A stretch of 64,000 bases of DNA from contig NZ_AFWT01000011.1 of assembly GCF_000224065.1 (NCBI RefSeq), forward strand, positions 96,062 to 160,061, written 5' to 3'. The position numbers and the translations under genes are program-made. The notes beneath the pieces were generated by a model that searched no databases, was not told the DNA's origin, and saw nothing but the letters and a program-made list of their open reading frames with translations. Shown here piece by piece: positions 35,213-44,095 of the stretch (within the stretch, counting starts at the first letter, position 1; each line of letters opens with the position of its first letter). This stretch comes from Thiorhodococcus drewsii AZ1 (GTDB lineage: Bacteria > Pseudomonadota > Gammaproteobacteria > Chromatiales > Chromatiaceae).

Positions 35213-35749
35213 ATGACCGATAGGCTACAGCCCGACGCAGTGGACGCGATCCTTGCGCAGTGGAAGCGAGAGCGACCTGATCTCGATGCCAGCCCGATGG
35301 GGCCGATTGGGCGCATCATGCGCTGCTCGGCGCTGCTTCAGCGCCGGCTGGGAGAGACCTTCTCGACATTCGGGATGAGTGCGGGGGAGTTCGATGTTTT
35401 GGCAACGCTTCGGCGGTCGGGTGCACCTTATTGCCTGTCACCCAAGGCATTGTTCTCGACCCTGATGATTACCTCAGGGACCATGACCCACCGGTTGCAA
35501 CGACTGGAGGCCAATGGGTGGGTGCTGCGTGTGCCCAACAGCCAGGATGCGCGCAGCATGCTGGTGCAATTGACGCCAGCCGGGTTGGAGCTGATCGATC
35601 GTGCGGTCGAGGTCCACATCGAGACCGAACGCGCCATTCTGGCCTTGATCGAACCAACGTCGGTGACGGCGCTGGATGTGCATCTCTCGGCACTGTTGTC
35701 CGAATTGGAGCGCCCAGATTGCGAGGCGCCGGTCAAGGGCGGTCGCTAA
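35213..35749 (+). CDS. MarR-family transcriptional regulator
   Basis: DNA-binding protein of 178 residues, a bit longer than usual because of a 40-residue N-terminal extension. The winged-helix core runs from LLQRRLGETFSTFGMSAGEF through DVLATLRRSG, LSPKALFSTLMITSGTMTHR (recognition helix) and LEANGWVLRVPNSQDARSML (wing with the conserved D-x-R). A C-terminal dimerisation helix closes it. It is divergent from the EamA exporter with two matching palindromes between them, which is the classic arrangement of an exporter controlled by a ligand-responsive repressor. The ligand is unknown. Confidence 0.9.
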   Translation: MTDRLQPDAVDAILAQWKRERPDLDASPMGPIGRIMRCSALLQRRLGETFSTFGMSAGEFDVLATLRRSGAPYCLSPKALFSTLMITSGTMTHRLQRLEANGWVLRVPNSQDARSMLVQLTPAGLELIDRAVEVHIETERAILALIEPTSVTALDVHLSALLSELERPDCEAPVKGGR

Positions 35750-35782
35750 AACAGCGGGGGCTCAGTCTCCCGTTGCGTTCGG

Positions 35783-36874
35783 TTACTGGTCCGTCAAATC
35801 ACCCTCTTGGATGACCGCACCGATCGCGTCTTCCGCTTCAGCATCCCGGTAGTAGCGTGCCCGCACCGCTGCGGGCGCGTAGACCGGCAGTGTTTGGAGC
35901 AGGGGGAGATCGCAGTCGAAGACCACGTCGCTGCGCTGGCGCCGCCGCGCGCTGAGAAAGGACGCTGCCGCCGAGTCGTGCGGCCAATGTCCGAGCTTCC
36001 CGGCGCGCACCAGCGAATGTCCTGGCTCGCCCGGATAGAGGAGCGGCAGCACCGCTTGGTGGATCGAGCGCCGTCCATCCATCCAGGTGAGATTGGCTTT
36101 TGGATGGGTGTGAGCGGCGTTGATCAAAGCCAGCCGAATGGGTTCGTTGCGATCGTGGCGCTGCTGCAGGTCGAGAAAGATGCGCCAGTCGGCCTGTAGG
36201 CGGCTGTCGTTCTCGATGGCTCCGCGCAGCCGCTCCAAGCGCGTGCGCAGCTCATCGATCGAGATGGACTTGAGCCGGCGAGGTGAGGCCCAGGTGAAGC
36301 CCACCGATTCCGGCGCTTCCTCAAACACCTGAAGCTGGCGTTTGATGCGATGCAGATGCGCCCGCACGAGACCGAGCGAGTGGAGCAGGTAGGGCAGCAG
36401 CGGCTTGCCAACCTGGATGCCCGAGCGATCGTCCTCGGGGCCGACCAGCAGCTTCTTGGCGTTGATCTCCTCGATCACCTGAGTAACGGCCGCTTTGGCG
36501 GCGTTGACGGCAAGGGCGGCGTCGATCAGGCGTGGAGAGGCGCTGATGAGACCGGGGGCGAGATCGTAGCGCAGGTACTGGTTGCGCAGTTGCGCCGAGA
36601 GCGCCTCGGAGGGGTCGCGCTGGCGCGGCACCTCATCGTCCTCAAGGGTCAGGCGGGTCGCATTGGCGATCGCGCGCTGGCGCAGCGGCCGAGGGTCGGC
36701 GCCGTCCTCCCACGCCGGCGGTCGCCACCACCACTCGGCATAGATCTCTGCGTCATCGTCCATCAGGGTGGCGAACGCCTCCTGTGCCTCGCGCAGCCGA
36801 CTGATTCCCGCGATGAGATCGAGTCGGTATTCGATATGGCGTTTCGTGTCGTCTGCTGGCGGTGATTTCGTCAT
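35783..36874 (-). CDS. Tus-like replication-terminus-binding protein (Ter family)
   Basis: Protein of about 363 residues. By eye it aligns over most of its length with E. coli Tus: YRLDLIAGISRLREAQEAFA with the Tus N-terminus, AVNAAKAAVTQVIEEINAKK with the Tus VDNLSQAALVSHIQHINK, and VGFTWASPRRLKSISIDELR with Tus [20 protein letters not shown]. The segments LTWMDGRRSIHQAVLPLLYP and FDCDLPLLQTLPVY align with its C-terminus. The residues of the Tus cytosine-lock pocket (F140, H144, G149 in E. coli) do not align clearly. The start at 36874 is preferred over a GTG at 36895, which falls almost inside a promoter -10. The role would be polar arrest of replication forks at Ter sites. It is monocistronic. 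Confidence 0.65.
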   Translation of the reverse strand: MTKSPPADDTKRHIEYRLDLIAGISRLREAQEAFATLMDDDAEIYAEWWWRPPAWEDGADPRPLRQRAIANATRLTLEDDEVPRQRDPSEALSAQLRNQYLRYDLAPGLISASPRLIDAALAVNAAKAAVTQVIEEINAKKLLVGPEDDRSGIQVGKPLLPYLLHSLGLVRAHLHRIKRQLQVFEEAPESVGFTWASPRRLKSISIDELRTRLERLRGAIENDSRLQADWRIFLDLQQRHDRNEPIRLALINAAHTHPKANLTWMDGRRSIHQAVLPLLYPGEPGHSLVRAGKLGHWPHDSAAASFLSARRRQRSDVVFDCDLPLLQTLPVYAPAAVRARYYRDAEAEDAIGAVIQEGDLTDQ

Positions 36875-36895
36875 CTCCGATACCCACAATCGCAC

Positions 36896-36924
36896 TATAT
36901 CTAAATCATATTATGCCAGTTCAA
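36896..36924 (-). promoter_or_regulatory. Candidate promoter of the Tus-like gene
   Basis: On the minus strand TTGAAC (36924-36919) and GATATA (36901-36896) are separated by 17 bases in AT-rich DNA. The predicted transcript would start near 36889, which supports the start codon at 36874. Confidence 0.45.
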
Positions 36925-37048
36925 CACTAGAGATTCCACAACTCACAAATAGCTCAACCCTCAAACGCCTAAAAAAGCTACAGCTCAGCAATCAGCCTTG
37001 CGTCGATGCGAATGTATTCGCACCTCAGGCGGAGAGGAACGAACCGCA

Positions 37049-37834
37049 TCATGCTCGGTGATAGCTGAGAATCTGCCCTTTGAACGGCTGTTCAAAATCG
37101 TCGGAATGCTGTGGTCTTTCCTGGGTGTGGGAGTACCCAAGAGTCACCATTTTCTTACTGAAGCGGGCGTGATACCCACGACCCGGATCGACGAGAATCA
37201 CATCGCAGGCCGCTTTCGCGTGCCGCTCGATAAAAGATGCCAGCACTTCGACGTGGCCGCGCTCATAGAGCAGGTCGCTGCCGATGATGAGATCGAACTT
37301 TCCCAGCTCGGAGTCCTCGTCCTCCCATCCGGTACAGACGAATGGAATCTCCTTGCCATCGTTGAGCTTGACGTTGTGTTGGAGAAAGCCTTCCGCTTCC
37401 GGATGGTAGTCGGTGGCCGTGATATCCATCAGACGCTGATTCAGGACCAGGCTCGCCAGACCGATTCCGCACCCGATTTCCAAGATGCCCAGGCCTTCGA
37501 CGTCCTGATCGTGCATCAGGCGGGCGAGAATCTCTCCCGATGGCCAGATGACCCCGAATAGCGGCCAGAGCGCCGAGGAGATGCCCCGTTTCAGGGCCTC
37601 TCCGCCATCATCCGAATACTGTTGTTTGTCACGCAGCGTTCGAACGTGAATATCCGTATCGCCGAACTCGATGGTTTTGTAGCACACGCGTATTTTGGGC
37701 AAAGATGGACCTTTGATGTGAATGTCCTCTACGGCCCAAGGTGCGGTTCGTAGTGGTCGATGTGACGGCCAGCATTCCAGCTGGACGTGATGGGGCGGTT
37801 CGACGACCGGCCGGGTCAGGCCAGCCGCGCGCAT
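37049..37834 (-). CDS. Class I SAM-dependent methyltransferase (METTL/PF10294-like)
   Basis: Protein of up to 261 residues. Motifs are FGVIWPSGEILARLM, motif I GILEIGCGIGLASLVLNQRL, ITATDYHPEAEGFLQHNV and FDLIIGSDLLYE. The ILEIGCGxGLASL-TDYHP-SDxLYE set is typical of the PF10294 (lysine or histidine methyltransferase-like) group, which modifies proteins in eukaryotes; bacterial targets are unknown. The N-terminus is uncertain: the first 45 residues look weak, and a TTG near residue 45 with an AAAGG site is an alternative. It lies between the Tus-like gene and the CHAT gene, on the minus strand. Confidence 0.78.
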   Translation of the reverse strand: MRAAGLTRPVVEPPHHVQLECWPSHRPLRTAPWAVEDIHIKGPSLPKIRVCYKTIEFGDTDIHVRTLRDKQQYSDDGGEALKRGISSALWPLFGVIWPSGEILARLMHDQDVEGLGILEIGCGIGLASLVLNQRLMDITATDYHPEAEGFLQHNVKLNDGKEIPFVCTGWEDEDSELGKFDLIIGSDLLYERGHVEVLASFIERHAKAACDVILVDPGRGYHARFSKKMVTLGYSHTQERPQHSDDFEQPFKGQILSYHRA

Positions 37835-37930
37835 GAAGGAACTGCGCTACGCCTGCAATCGTTCCTGGTACATCTAGCCGAACTCAAGGGAATCGCCGAC
37901 CGCGAGTGGGCCGAGCGGCGAGAATATTGA
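37790..37930 (+). CDS. Possible small protein or gene remnant
   Basis: A 46-codon frame encoding a charged, helix-prone peptide (RLQSFLVHLAELKGIADREW near its end). It overlaps the 5' end of the minus-strand methyltransferase if that gene uses its longest form. It looks like the C-terminal tail of a larger protein and may be a remnant. Support is weak. Confidence 0.2.
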   Translation: MGRFDDRPGQASRAHEGTALRLQSFLVHLAELKGIADREWAERREY

Positions 37931-38196
37931 GAATAACACCGTCAAGGCGGCACCTGGAGATTATGAGCATGGACGCTTCACCCAGGGCTGGGTCTATTGC
38001 ATGGGTTGTCACTGAGGATTGGGGGTCACGATCGATACCACTTTCGCCTTCGGGTGACAGGGTCCGACTGATCTTCGCCTCGGGGCGCCTTGCGCTCGCT
38101 GCCGCATCCGCTCCTTGCCGGCAGCAAAGGTCGTGCCTCCTTCTTTTGTCCTGTTGCTACAATCCGCCGGGAGCAACTCGACACAGGGATCGCGCC
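37931..38196. other. Upstream region of the CHAT gene, no gene seen
   Basis: About 265 bases before the CHAT start. The upstream in-frame extension has no protein-like features. It should hold the promoter of the CHAT gene, but I see no convincing -10/-35 pair. Confidence 0.3.
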
Positions 38197-39238
38197 ATGC
38201 ATCAAACACTGATCGTTCGTCATACAGGTGAGTCCAGCTTTCGGGTCGAACGCCAGTCCGATGGCAAGGTGTCGCAAACGGTCACGCTCCAGGCGCCCGA
38301 CGCGGTAGCGGTACCGGGCCGCTCCGAAAGCCATATGCTGCGGGATCTTGGCTGGTATCTGGAGCGGTTCCTCGACTATCCCTTTACTCCCAACACCGAA
38401 CTGGCCGACCGCATCCAGGACGCGCTGACGGCCTGGGGCGAGGACTGCTTCGCGCGACTGTTCGCCGGCCAGGCCCTGATCTGGTACCACGCGGCGCGCC
38501 AGGCGGGGCTCGACCGGCTCACACTCAAGATCGCCAGCGACGAGCCGCGCATCCTCGGCTGGCCCTGGGAGGCCTTGCGCGACCCCGATGGGACCACCTT
38601 GGCCCATAGCTGCCGCATCGAGCGCCAGGTGAGCGCGCTGCACGACCCCTTGCCGCTGCCCGAGGGGTTGCCGACGGATCGGATCAACATCCTGCTGGTC
38701 ATCGCCCGCCCGTATGGCGACCAGGATGTCGGCTATCACGCCCTGGCGCGCCCGCTGGTCGAGCGGGTCTCGGCGTGTGGCCTGCCGGTACGCATCGAGG
38801 TGCTGCGTCCGCCGACCTTCGACCAATTGCAACACCACCTGCACCGCCGCCCCGGCTTCTACCACATTCTCCATTTCGACGGACACGGCGGCTACGGCGA
38901 GGCCGCCTACAGCGTCAATGGCGACTGCTTCCGAGGTGCCGAGGGCCGGCTGATCTTCGAAACCCGGGACGGCGCGGACGAGGCCGTCAGCGCCGACAAG
39001 CTCATTCCACTGCTCAGTGAGTACCGCATCCCGATCATGGTGCTCAACGCCTGCCAGTCGGCGCGCATCGATGAGCGCGCCGACGATCCCTTTGCCTCGG
39101 TGGCCGCGGCACTGCTCAAGGCCGGCATCCGCTCGGTGGTGGCTATGGGCTACAACCTCTATGTCAGCGCCGCCCAGCAGTTCGTGCCCGCCTTCTACGA
39201 TCGACTGATCGAGAGCGGTGAGGTCGCCGAGGCCACCC

Positions 39239-39261
39239 GCGCCGGGCGCCGGGCGCCGGGC
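39239..39261 (+). repeat. Heptanucleotide tandem repeat causing a frameshift
   Basis: Period-7 tract of 23 bases, three full GCCGGGC units at 39241-39247, 39248-39254 and 39255-39261, within the CHAT coding region. Because 7 is not a multiple of 3, gain or loss of a unit changes the frame. Two units give the full CHAT-NTPase-TPR frame; three units (as here) do not. Confidence 0.85.
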
Positions 39262-40750
39262 CATGCTCGCCCAGGACGCGCGTGTCTGCGCCCGTGGGAG
39301 CTATCCGCTGCGCGACTGGCTAGTGCCGGTGCTCTATCAGCAAGAGGCACTGGTTCTGCCCGTGGCCGAGCTGCGATTCGCCCCCGAGCGCGTGGAGCGC
39401 CTGCCCGAGGAGGCGCGCAAGCTCGGCGATTACGGTTTCATCGGCCGCCAGCGTGCCATCCAAGCACTGGAGCGCGCGGTCCTGACCCAGCCCCAGGCGG
39501 CACTGCTGATCCACGGCATGGCCGGGGTGGGCAAGAGCACCCTGGTCATGGGCTATCTGCGCTGGCTGGAGCAGACCCAGGGTTTGGGCGACCCGGAGGA
39601 GGGCGCTCCGTTCGCCAGCGTCCTCTGGCTCGGCTTCGAGGACATCCGCAGCGCCGAGTTCGTCGTCAATGCCCTGGTCGAGCCACTATTCGGCCATGCC
39701 GCCACCGCCGCGCCTCTGGACGAAAAGCTCCCGGCCCTGACCCAGGCATTGCGCGATACGCCACTGCTTATCGTCTGGGACAACTTCGAGTCCGCCGCCG
39801 GTATCCCGGGTACCGAGGTCACGCCCCAGCTCCCGGAGACCGACCGCCAGCAGCTCGGCGCATTGATCAAAGGGTTGCGCGGGGGCAAGAGCCGGCTGCT
39901 GCTCACCAGCCGCTCGCGCGAGACCTGGCTCGCCACCACGGCGGTCTATCGGCTGCCGCTGGGCGGCCTGCAAGGGGAGGAGCGTTGGGAATACTGCAAC
40001 GCCGTGGTGGCGGACCTGGGGCTCCGACCCAAGCGCGAGGATGCCCACTACGGCGCGCTGATGGACGCGCTCGACGGCCACCCGCTGGCCATGCGCGCGG
40101 TGCTGCTGCGTCTGGGCGAGACCTCGGCCGAGACGCTCCTGGCGGAGCTTGAAGCCGCCTTCGCCGGCTCGGAGGGGGATGAAAGCACGCGACGCATCTT
40201 CGCTGCCCTGGCGCTACTGGACGCGGGCCTGCCGGACGCCTTCGCCCCGCTGCTGCAACTGATCGGACTGCACCGGCGCTATGTGGATATTGATGACTTG
40301 GAGCAGATCGCCGAACGCGCAGGCACGCCGGTGACGCGCGAGACCCTGAACCCGTGTCTCGCAGCGCTCGAGACCGGCGGCCTGCTGCACCATGAGGGGC
40401 AGGGCATCTATCGCATGCATCCGGCCCTGAGTGGCTTTCTCGCCGACCGTCATCCGGCGACGGAGGCGGCGCAACGGGGATTCGTCGATTTCATGGGCCG
40501 TTACGCCGATCAATTGGCCCCCAAGGAACTGCACGAGCAGCGCGGCCACTTCGCCATCCATGGTGCGAGCTTTCACCAGGCACTGGGGCTGGCGAGCGGG
40601 TTGGGCATGCAGGTCCCTGTTCTTGCGCTCACCCAGTCGCTAGCGGCTTTCGCCCTGAACCGGCGGGATCTCGCCGCCGCCCGGCAACTCTTCGAGGCGC
40701 AGGCAACACAGGCCGAGGCGGCAGACAATCAAGAAATGTTGGCTGGCGCC

Positions 40751-41170
40751 TACCACCAATTGGGGGTGATCGCCGAGGAGCAACGCGATTTCGCCAGCGC
40801 CGAGGCCTGGTACCGGAAGTCGCTGGCGATCAAGGAGCAACAGGGCAACGCGCACGGGGCGGCGACGAGCTACCACCAATTGGGGATGATCGCCGAGGAG
40901 CAACGCGATTTCGCCAGCGCCGAGGCCTGGTACCGGAAGTCGCTGGCGATCAAGGAGCAACAGGGCAACGCGCACGGGGCGGCGACGAGCTACCACCAGT
41001 TGGGGAGGATCGCCGAGGAGCAACGCGATTTCGCCAGCGCCGAGGCCTGGTATCGGAAGGCGCTGGCGATCGATGAGCAACAGGGCAACGCGCACGGGGC
41101 GGCGACGAGCTACCACCAGTTGGGGAGGATCGCCCATGAGCAACGCGATTTCGCCAGCGCCGGTGCCTGG
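40751..41170 (+). repeat. Tandem 120-bp TPR-coding repeats
   Basis: Three and a half units with an exact 120-bp period (starting near 40751, 40871, 40991 and 41111). They are identical at almost every base and each encodes a 40-residue TPR unit (YHQLGxIAEEQRDFASAEAW, then YRKSLAIKEQQGNAHGAATS). Such near identity, including silent positions, means recent duplication or gene conversion. Confidence 0.9.
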
Positions 41171-41369
41171 TTCCTCAAGGCCATCGAACGCTTGGCCCAG
41201 TCCAATGACTCGCATTACCTGGGCATCGCCGTTCGGAATTTCGCCCGCCCCCTGCAAGCGGCGGACGCCCCGGTCCAGACCGCCCTTCGGCAAGACTGGC
41301 GGGAGGCCGGATTGGATCGACTCATCACACTCGAAGACCTCGAACGCCAACTCAGGGAGCAAGAACCGA

Positions 41370-41792
41370 ATGACTGATCCAGCACTCACCGATGCCCGAA
41401 TCTCGGGTCTGTTGCGCACCCTCGCCACGGCCGATCCGGATTTCGATGCCTTCGCGCAACGCTATGCGAGCCTCGCCGCGCAGCCGATCCCCGAGGATCA
41501 GGCGGCCGCGCTCTCTCGCGAGCTGCTGGACGTGTTGCGCGAATCGCCCGAGCAGGGGGAGCGTATCGATGCGCTGGCCCAGACCGCCGATCCACAGCGC
41601 TTCGACGGCGGCCTGGTCAGCAGCGTGCCGGTGCTGGTCGCCATCACCTTTCTGCTGCGCACCCACATCCGCTTCAAGCGCCATGCCGACGGCACGTGGG
41701 AGCTGGAGATCGAGCACAAACCGGCGGACAGCAAGCTGCTGACCCAGTTGCTCCAGAAGCTATCCAGTTTGCTGCCGGGTGGGGAGGGGTGA
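41370..41792 (+). CDS. Small protein coupled to the CHAT gene, unknown function
   Basis: Protein of 140 residues whose ATG lies inside the end of the CHAT-STAND-TPR frame (8-base overlap), so translation should be coupled. The N-terminal two thirds are helical and acidic (ALTDARISGLLRTLATADPD, then FDAFAQRYASLA). A hydrophobic stretch (VPVLVAITFLLRTHI) sits at about 87-101, followed by a short, charged C-terminal region (TWELEIEHKPADSKLLTQLL). No family is recognised. The position suggests a substrate, inhibitor or effector partner of the CHAT protease. The hydrophobic segment could become membrane-active after cleavage, but this is speculation. Confidence 0.6.
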   Translation: MTDPALTDARISGLLRTLATADPDFDAFAQRYASLAAQPIPEDQAAALSRELLDVLRESPEQGERIDALAQTADPQRFDGGLVSSVPVLVAITFLLRTHIRFKRHADGTWELEIEHKPADSKLLTQLLQKLSSLLPGGEG

Positions 41793-42148
41793 GGCTGTCC
41801 GCATCGGTTGGTGCCAACAGATCCCCTGATTGTTGCTGGTGCGAGGCAACAGGCTGCTCCACAACGCGCTGTGCCAGCCGTCCGTCTTCCAAGGGCGCTG
41901 CATAGGCGCATGTCGACACTGGACTTAAGTGCGCTAGCGCACCGAAGTCACGGTCTGTTCGGAATAGAGTGCGGAGAACCGGGGGATCGTAGGCGGACCG
42001 AGGTCATGCAGGTTCAGCGTCGAGCCCGATTGATCTCGCCGCACTCGATCTGACACGCCCGGCATCGGTCGTTGCGCCCAGTCCCTTAAGAGCCGATGGC
42101 AGCATTGTGGCGTAACGACAGCGGAACTCACCGCACCCCTAACAGGTA
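41793..42148. other. Intergenic gap, no gene seen
   Basis: About 355 bases between the CHAT-coupled gene and the entericidin-like gene. I see no protein-like frame on either strand and no obvious RNA. It should contain the promoter of the entericidin-like gene. Confidence 0.35.
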
Positions 42149-42298
42149 ATGATGATGAAAAAGCTCGCGGCACTCATTTTTCTGATCGCAATGGCTGGAT
42201 TGTCCGGCTGCAATACCATCGAGGGCGCAGGCAAGGACATTCAAAGCGGTGGTGACGCCGTGAGCGATACGGCCAGGGACGTCAAAAATGAGATGTGA
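42149..42298 (+). CDS. Entericidin-family small lipoprotein
   Basis: Only 49 residues (or 47 from the third of three consecutive ATGs, 42155). It has a lipoprotein signal peptide (MMMKKLAALIFLIAMAGLSG-C) and the entericidin-type mature part CNTIEGAGKDIQSGGDAVSD, where the CNTxxGxGxDI pattern is diagnostic. Entericidins are small membrane lipoproteins; EcnA and EcnB were described as an antidote/toxin pair linked to stationary phase. Only one member is present here. An AGG-type ribosome site precedes the start. Confidence 0.85.
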   Translation: MMMKKLAALIFLIAMAGLSGCNTIEGAGKDIQSGGDAVSDTARDVKNEM

Positions 42299-42430
42299 AG
42301 CGGTACGAAGGACGTGGCCTCCGCAGGAAAATAGCAGTAAAGCACCGCTTTCCGGTTCGGTTATCTGGTCGGGCCGGGGCGCCGACATGGATACCCGGAA
42401 ATCTTGTCACCCGCTGTCGAGAGATCACCC

Positions 42431-42565
42431 ATGACCAAGGAACGAAAAAGCAACAAAGAAGCAAAGAAAAAACCGGAGCTGACGCTGAAAGAAAAGAGGA
42501 ATGCGAAGAAGACCAAAGAGGAGTCCAAGACCGTGCTGGGTAACGTCAAGGGCGGACTGGTCTAG
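42431..42565 (+). CDS. Lys-rich small protein, function unknown
   Basis: Protein of 44 residues with very high Lys/Glu content (MTKERKSNKEAKKKPELTLK, then EKRNAKKTKEESK). It resembles small conserved 'SNKEAKKKP' hypothetical proteins that I recall from proteobacteria. It may bind nucleic acid or be disordered. It starts 132 bases after the entericidin-like gene on the same strand. A longer frame from 42295 is a shadow in another phase. Confidence 0.55.
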   Translation: MTKERKSNKEAKKKPELTLKEKRNAKKTKEESKTVLGNVKGGLV

Positions 42566-43235
42566 TCGTAGGACGGAAGCAACACCTTGGTTTTCTTCAC
42601 TGTCGGTTCAGCTCCAAGAGGCTGATTTTCAGATGTCTCGATCGCCGTAGCCAGTCGGGGCGATCATGCCGCTGCAGAGCGTCGATCCTGCTACGCCGGG
42701 ATCGCGCGGCTTTGCAGGGCGAAGCTCGGTCAGACGGATCCGAACTCACGAGCCTGAACAGCGTTGGCGAGAGGAGGCGACGCGGTCATGTTGGGGTTCG
42801 CTCCTCACCCAGGTAGGATATTCCGTAGATCGCCTAAGGGTTTGACGTGTGCGGTCTACCCTTCTAGCGAGCTCTTGCCAACAAACCTGGGAAGTCAGTG
42901 CGCTGCAATCATAAAAACGCAGTCAATCCTTCGTCTTGGCCTTTGTCGCCTGCGCTGCGGTTCTACCGGTCAGGCTCAAGGCGAGTCGTCACGGTAGGAC
43001 TTTGGGTGCATGGGTCTACCGACGATGATGGCTGCTGATCACGCATCAGATCGGGCTGAACGCCGCGGTTCAACCTCGATTTCGGGGAAAAACGGCTCAT
43101 TCTCTAGTATCCAATCTCTCGTTTTTTGGTGTTGGATCCTGCCAACACCAAAAAGAAGATTCGAGTAGTGTATAGATATCTCATTCGGGAAGAGCCCCCT
43201 GCTTCCCGGCCGACGACATTCTAAGGAGTACGGTG
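42566..43235. other. Intergenic gap with one hairpin, no convincing gene
   Basis: About 670 bases. Short frames here lack protein-like features. The only clear structure is a 13-bp inverted repeat at 43123-43154. Upstream of the GNAT gene an AT-rich TGTATAGATAT stretch (about 43168-43178) may be its -10 region. Confidence 0.35.
43123..43154. repeat. Thirteen-bp inverted repeat
   Basis: Arms TTTTTGGTGTTGG and CCAACACCAAAAA around a six-base loop. T runs lie on the 5' side of the stem on both strands, so it does not fit an intrinsic terminator. It could be an operator or a structured leader of the GNAT gene. Confidence 0.6.
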
Positions 43236-44093
43236 ATGGCCTCAGAACCGATCATCCGCGCCATGACGCGCAACGAGCTGGACATCCTGGTGGACTGGGC
43301 CGCCGAGGAGGGCTGGAATCCAGGACTCAATGACGCCCAGATCTTCTGGGATACCGACCCTGATGGGTTTATCGCCGCCGAGCGGGACGGGGAGTTGATC
43401 GGCGGCGGTTCCATCGTCGCCTATGGCGAGCGCTTCGGTTTCATGGGGTTCTTCATCATCCGTCCCGATCAGCGTGGACAGGGGCTCGGTCGTCACCTTT
43501 GGCACATCCGTCGCGATCGCCTCAGCGAGCGCCTTCGCGAGCCGGTCATGATCGGCATGGACGGTGTGTTCGGTATGCAGGACTTCTATTCTCGTGGCGG
43601 CTTCGTACTGAGTCACCGGGATCTGCGTTTCGAAGGGGTTGGTTTTTCGGTCAAGCGGGATGCGCGTCTGGTCGATCTGGCCGAAGTGCCCTTCGAGCTC
43701 CTGGCCAGCTACGATGCCGCCCACTTTCCCGCGCCGCGCGAGGAGTTCCTGCGCGCCTGGATCGCCCAGCCCGGCAGCCGCGCCCTTGGAGCGATGGATG
43801 GCGTCGGGCTTCAGGGATACGGCGTCATCCGCCCCTGTCGCCAGGGCTTCAAGATCGGGCCGCTGTTCGCCGCCGACATCCAGACCGCCGAGGTCCTGTT
43901 CTACGGGCTCGTCGATCATGCGCCCGGCGCGCCTATCTTCCTCGACGTGCCCGAGAACAATCCCCAGGCATTGGCGCTCGCCGCGCGCCATGGTCTGCAC
44001 GAGGTTTTCGGGTGTGCCCGCATGTACCTCGGTCCCTTTCCGACTGTGCCAGACGCGGAGGTTTTTGGGGTCACCACCTTCGAACTCGGTTAG
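43236..44093 (+). CDS. GNAT-family N-acetyltransferase, two-domain
   Basis: Cytoplasmic protein of 285 residues. The ATG at 43236 has an AAGGAG site seven bases upstream. The N-terminal GNAT domain (about 1-140) shows the acetyl-CoA-binding loop [14 protein letters not shown] and the preceding strand FGFMGFFII. The second half (about 150-280) is the related C-terminal domain found in YitH-type acetyltransferases: [19 protein letters not shown], then [20 protein letters not shown]. The acceptor is unknown. The deacetylase gene begins two bases after its stop, so the two are probably in one operon with the lipoprotein that follows. Confidence 0.87.
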   Translation: MASEPIIRAMTRNELDILVDWAAEEGWNPGLNDAQIFWDTDPDGFIAAERDGELIGGGSIVAYGERFGFMGFFIIRPDQRGQGLGRHLWHIRRDRLSERLREPVMIGMDGVFGMQDFYSRGGFVLSHRDLRFEGVGFSVKRDARLVDLAEVPFELLASYDAAHFPAPREEFLRAWIAQPGSRALGAMDGVGLQGYGVIRPCRQGFKIGPLFAADIQTAEVLFYGLVDHAPGAPIFLDVPENNPQALALAARHGLHEVFGCARMYLGPFPTVPDAEVFGVTTFELG

Positions 44094-44095
44094 CC

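Larger units (their letters stand above)
38197..41377 (+). pseudogene. CHAT protease - STAND NTPase - TPR protein, frame broken by a 7-bp repeat
   Basis: One gene split over two frames. Frame 1 from the ATG at 38197 encodes a CHAT (caspase-like) domain with catalytic His230 in LHFDGHGGYG and Cys286 in VLNACQSA, both intact. At 39239-39261 three copies of GCCGGGC shift the frame. Removing one copy restores the CHAT end ATRAGRRAMLAQDARVCA and joins it to frame 2: a STAND/NB-ARC-type NTPase (Walker A HGMAGVGKSTL, Walker B LLIVWDNFES, LLTSRSRETW) and then TPR repeats. The restored product would be about 1057 residues. As it stands, frame 1 ends at 40152 after scrambled sequence. It may be phase-variable, recently inactivated, or a sequencing error. 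The next gene overlaps its end by eight bases. Confidence 0.8.

Noticed and set aside
37906..38196. In-frame upstream extension of the CHAT gene
   Set aside because: The added residues look non-coding; the CHAT family fits a start at 38197.
41370..41792. Gasdermin-like substrate of the CHAT protease
   Set aside because: At 140 residues with one hydrophobic segment and no gasdermin-type beta-rich N-terminal domain, it does not fit that family; kept only as an unknown partner.
42662..42850. Short plus-strand frame in the 42.6-43.2 kb gap
   Set aside because: Arg/Ser-rich product without ribosome site or family features; typical of random high-GC frames.
43123..43154. Inverted repeat as intrinsic terminator
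   Set aside because: On both strands the T run precedes the stem, so it cannot act as a standard terminator.
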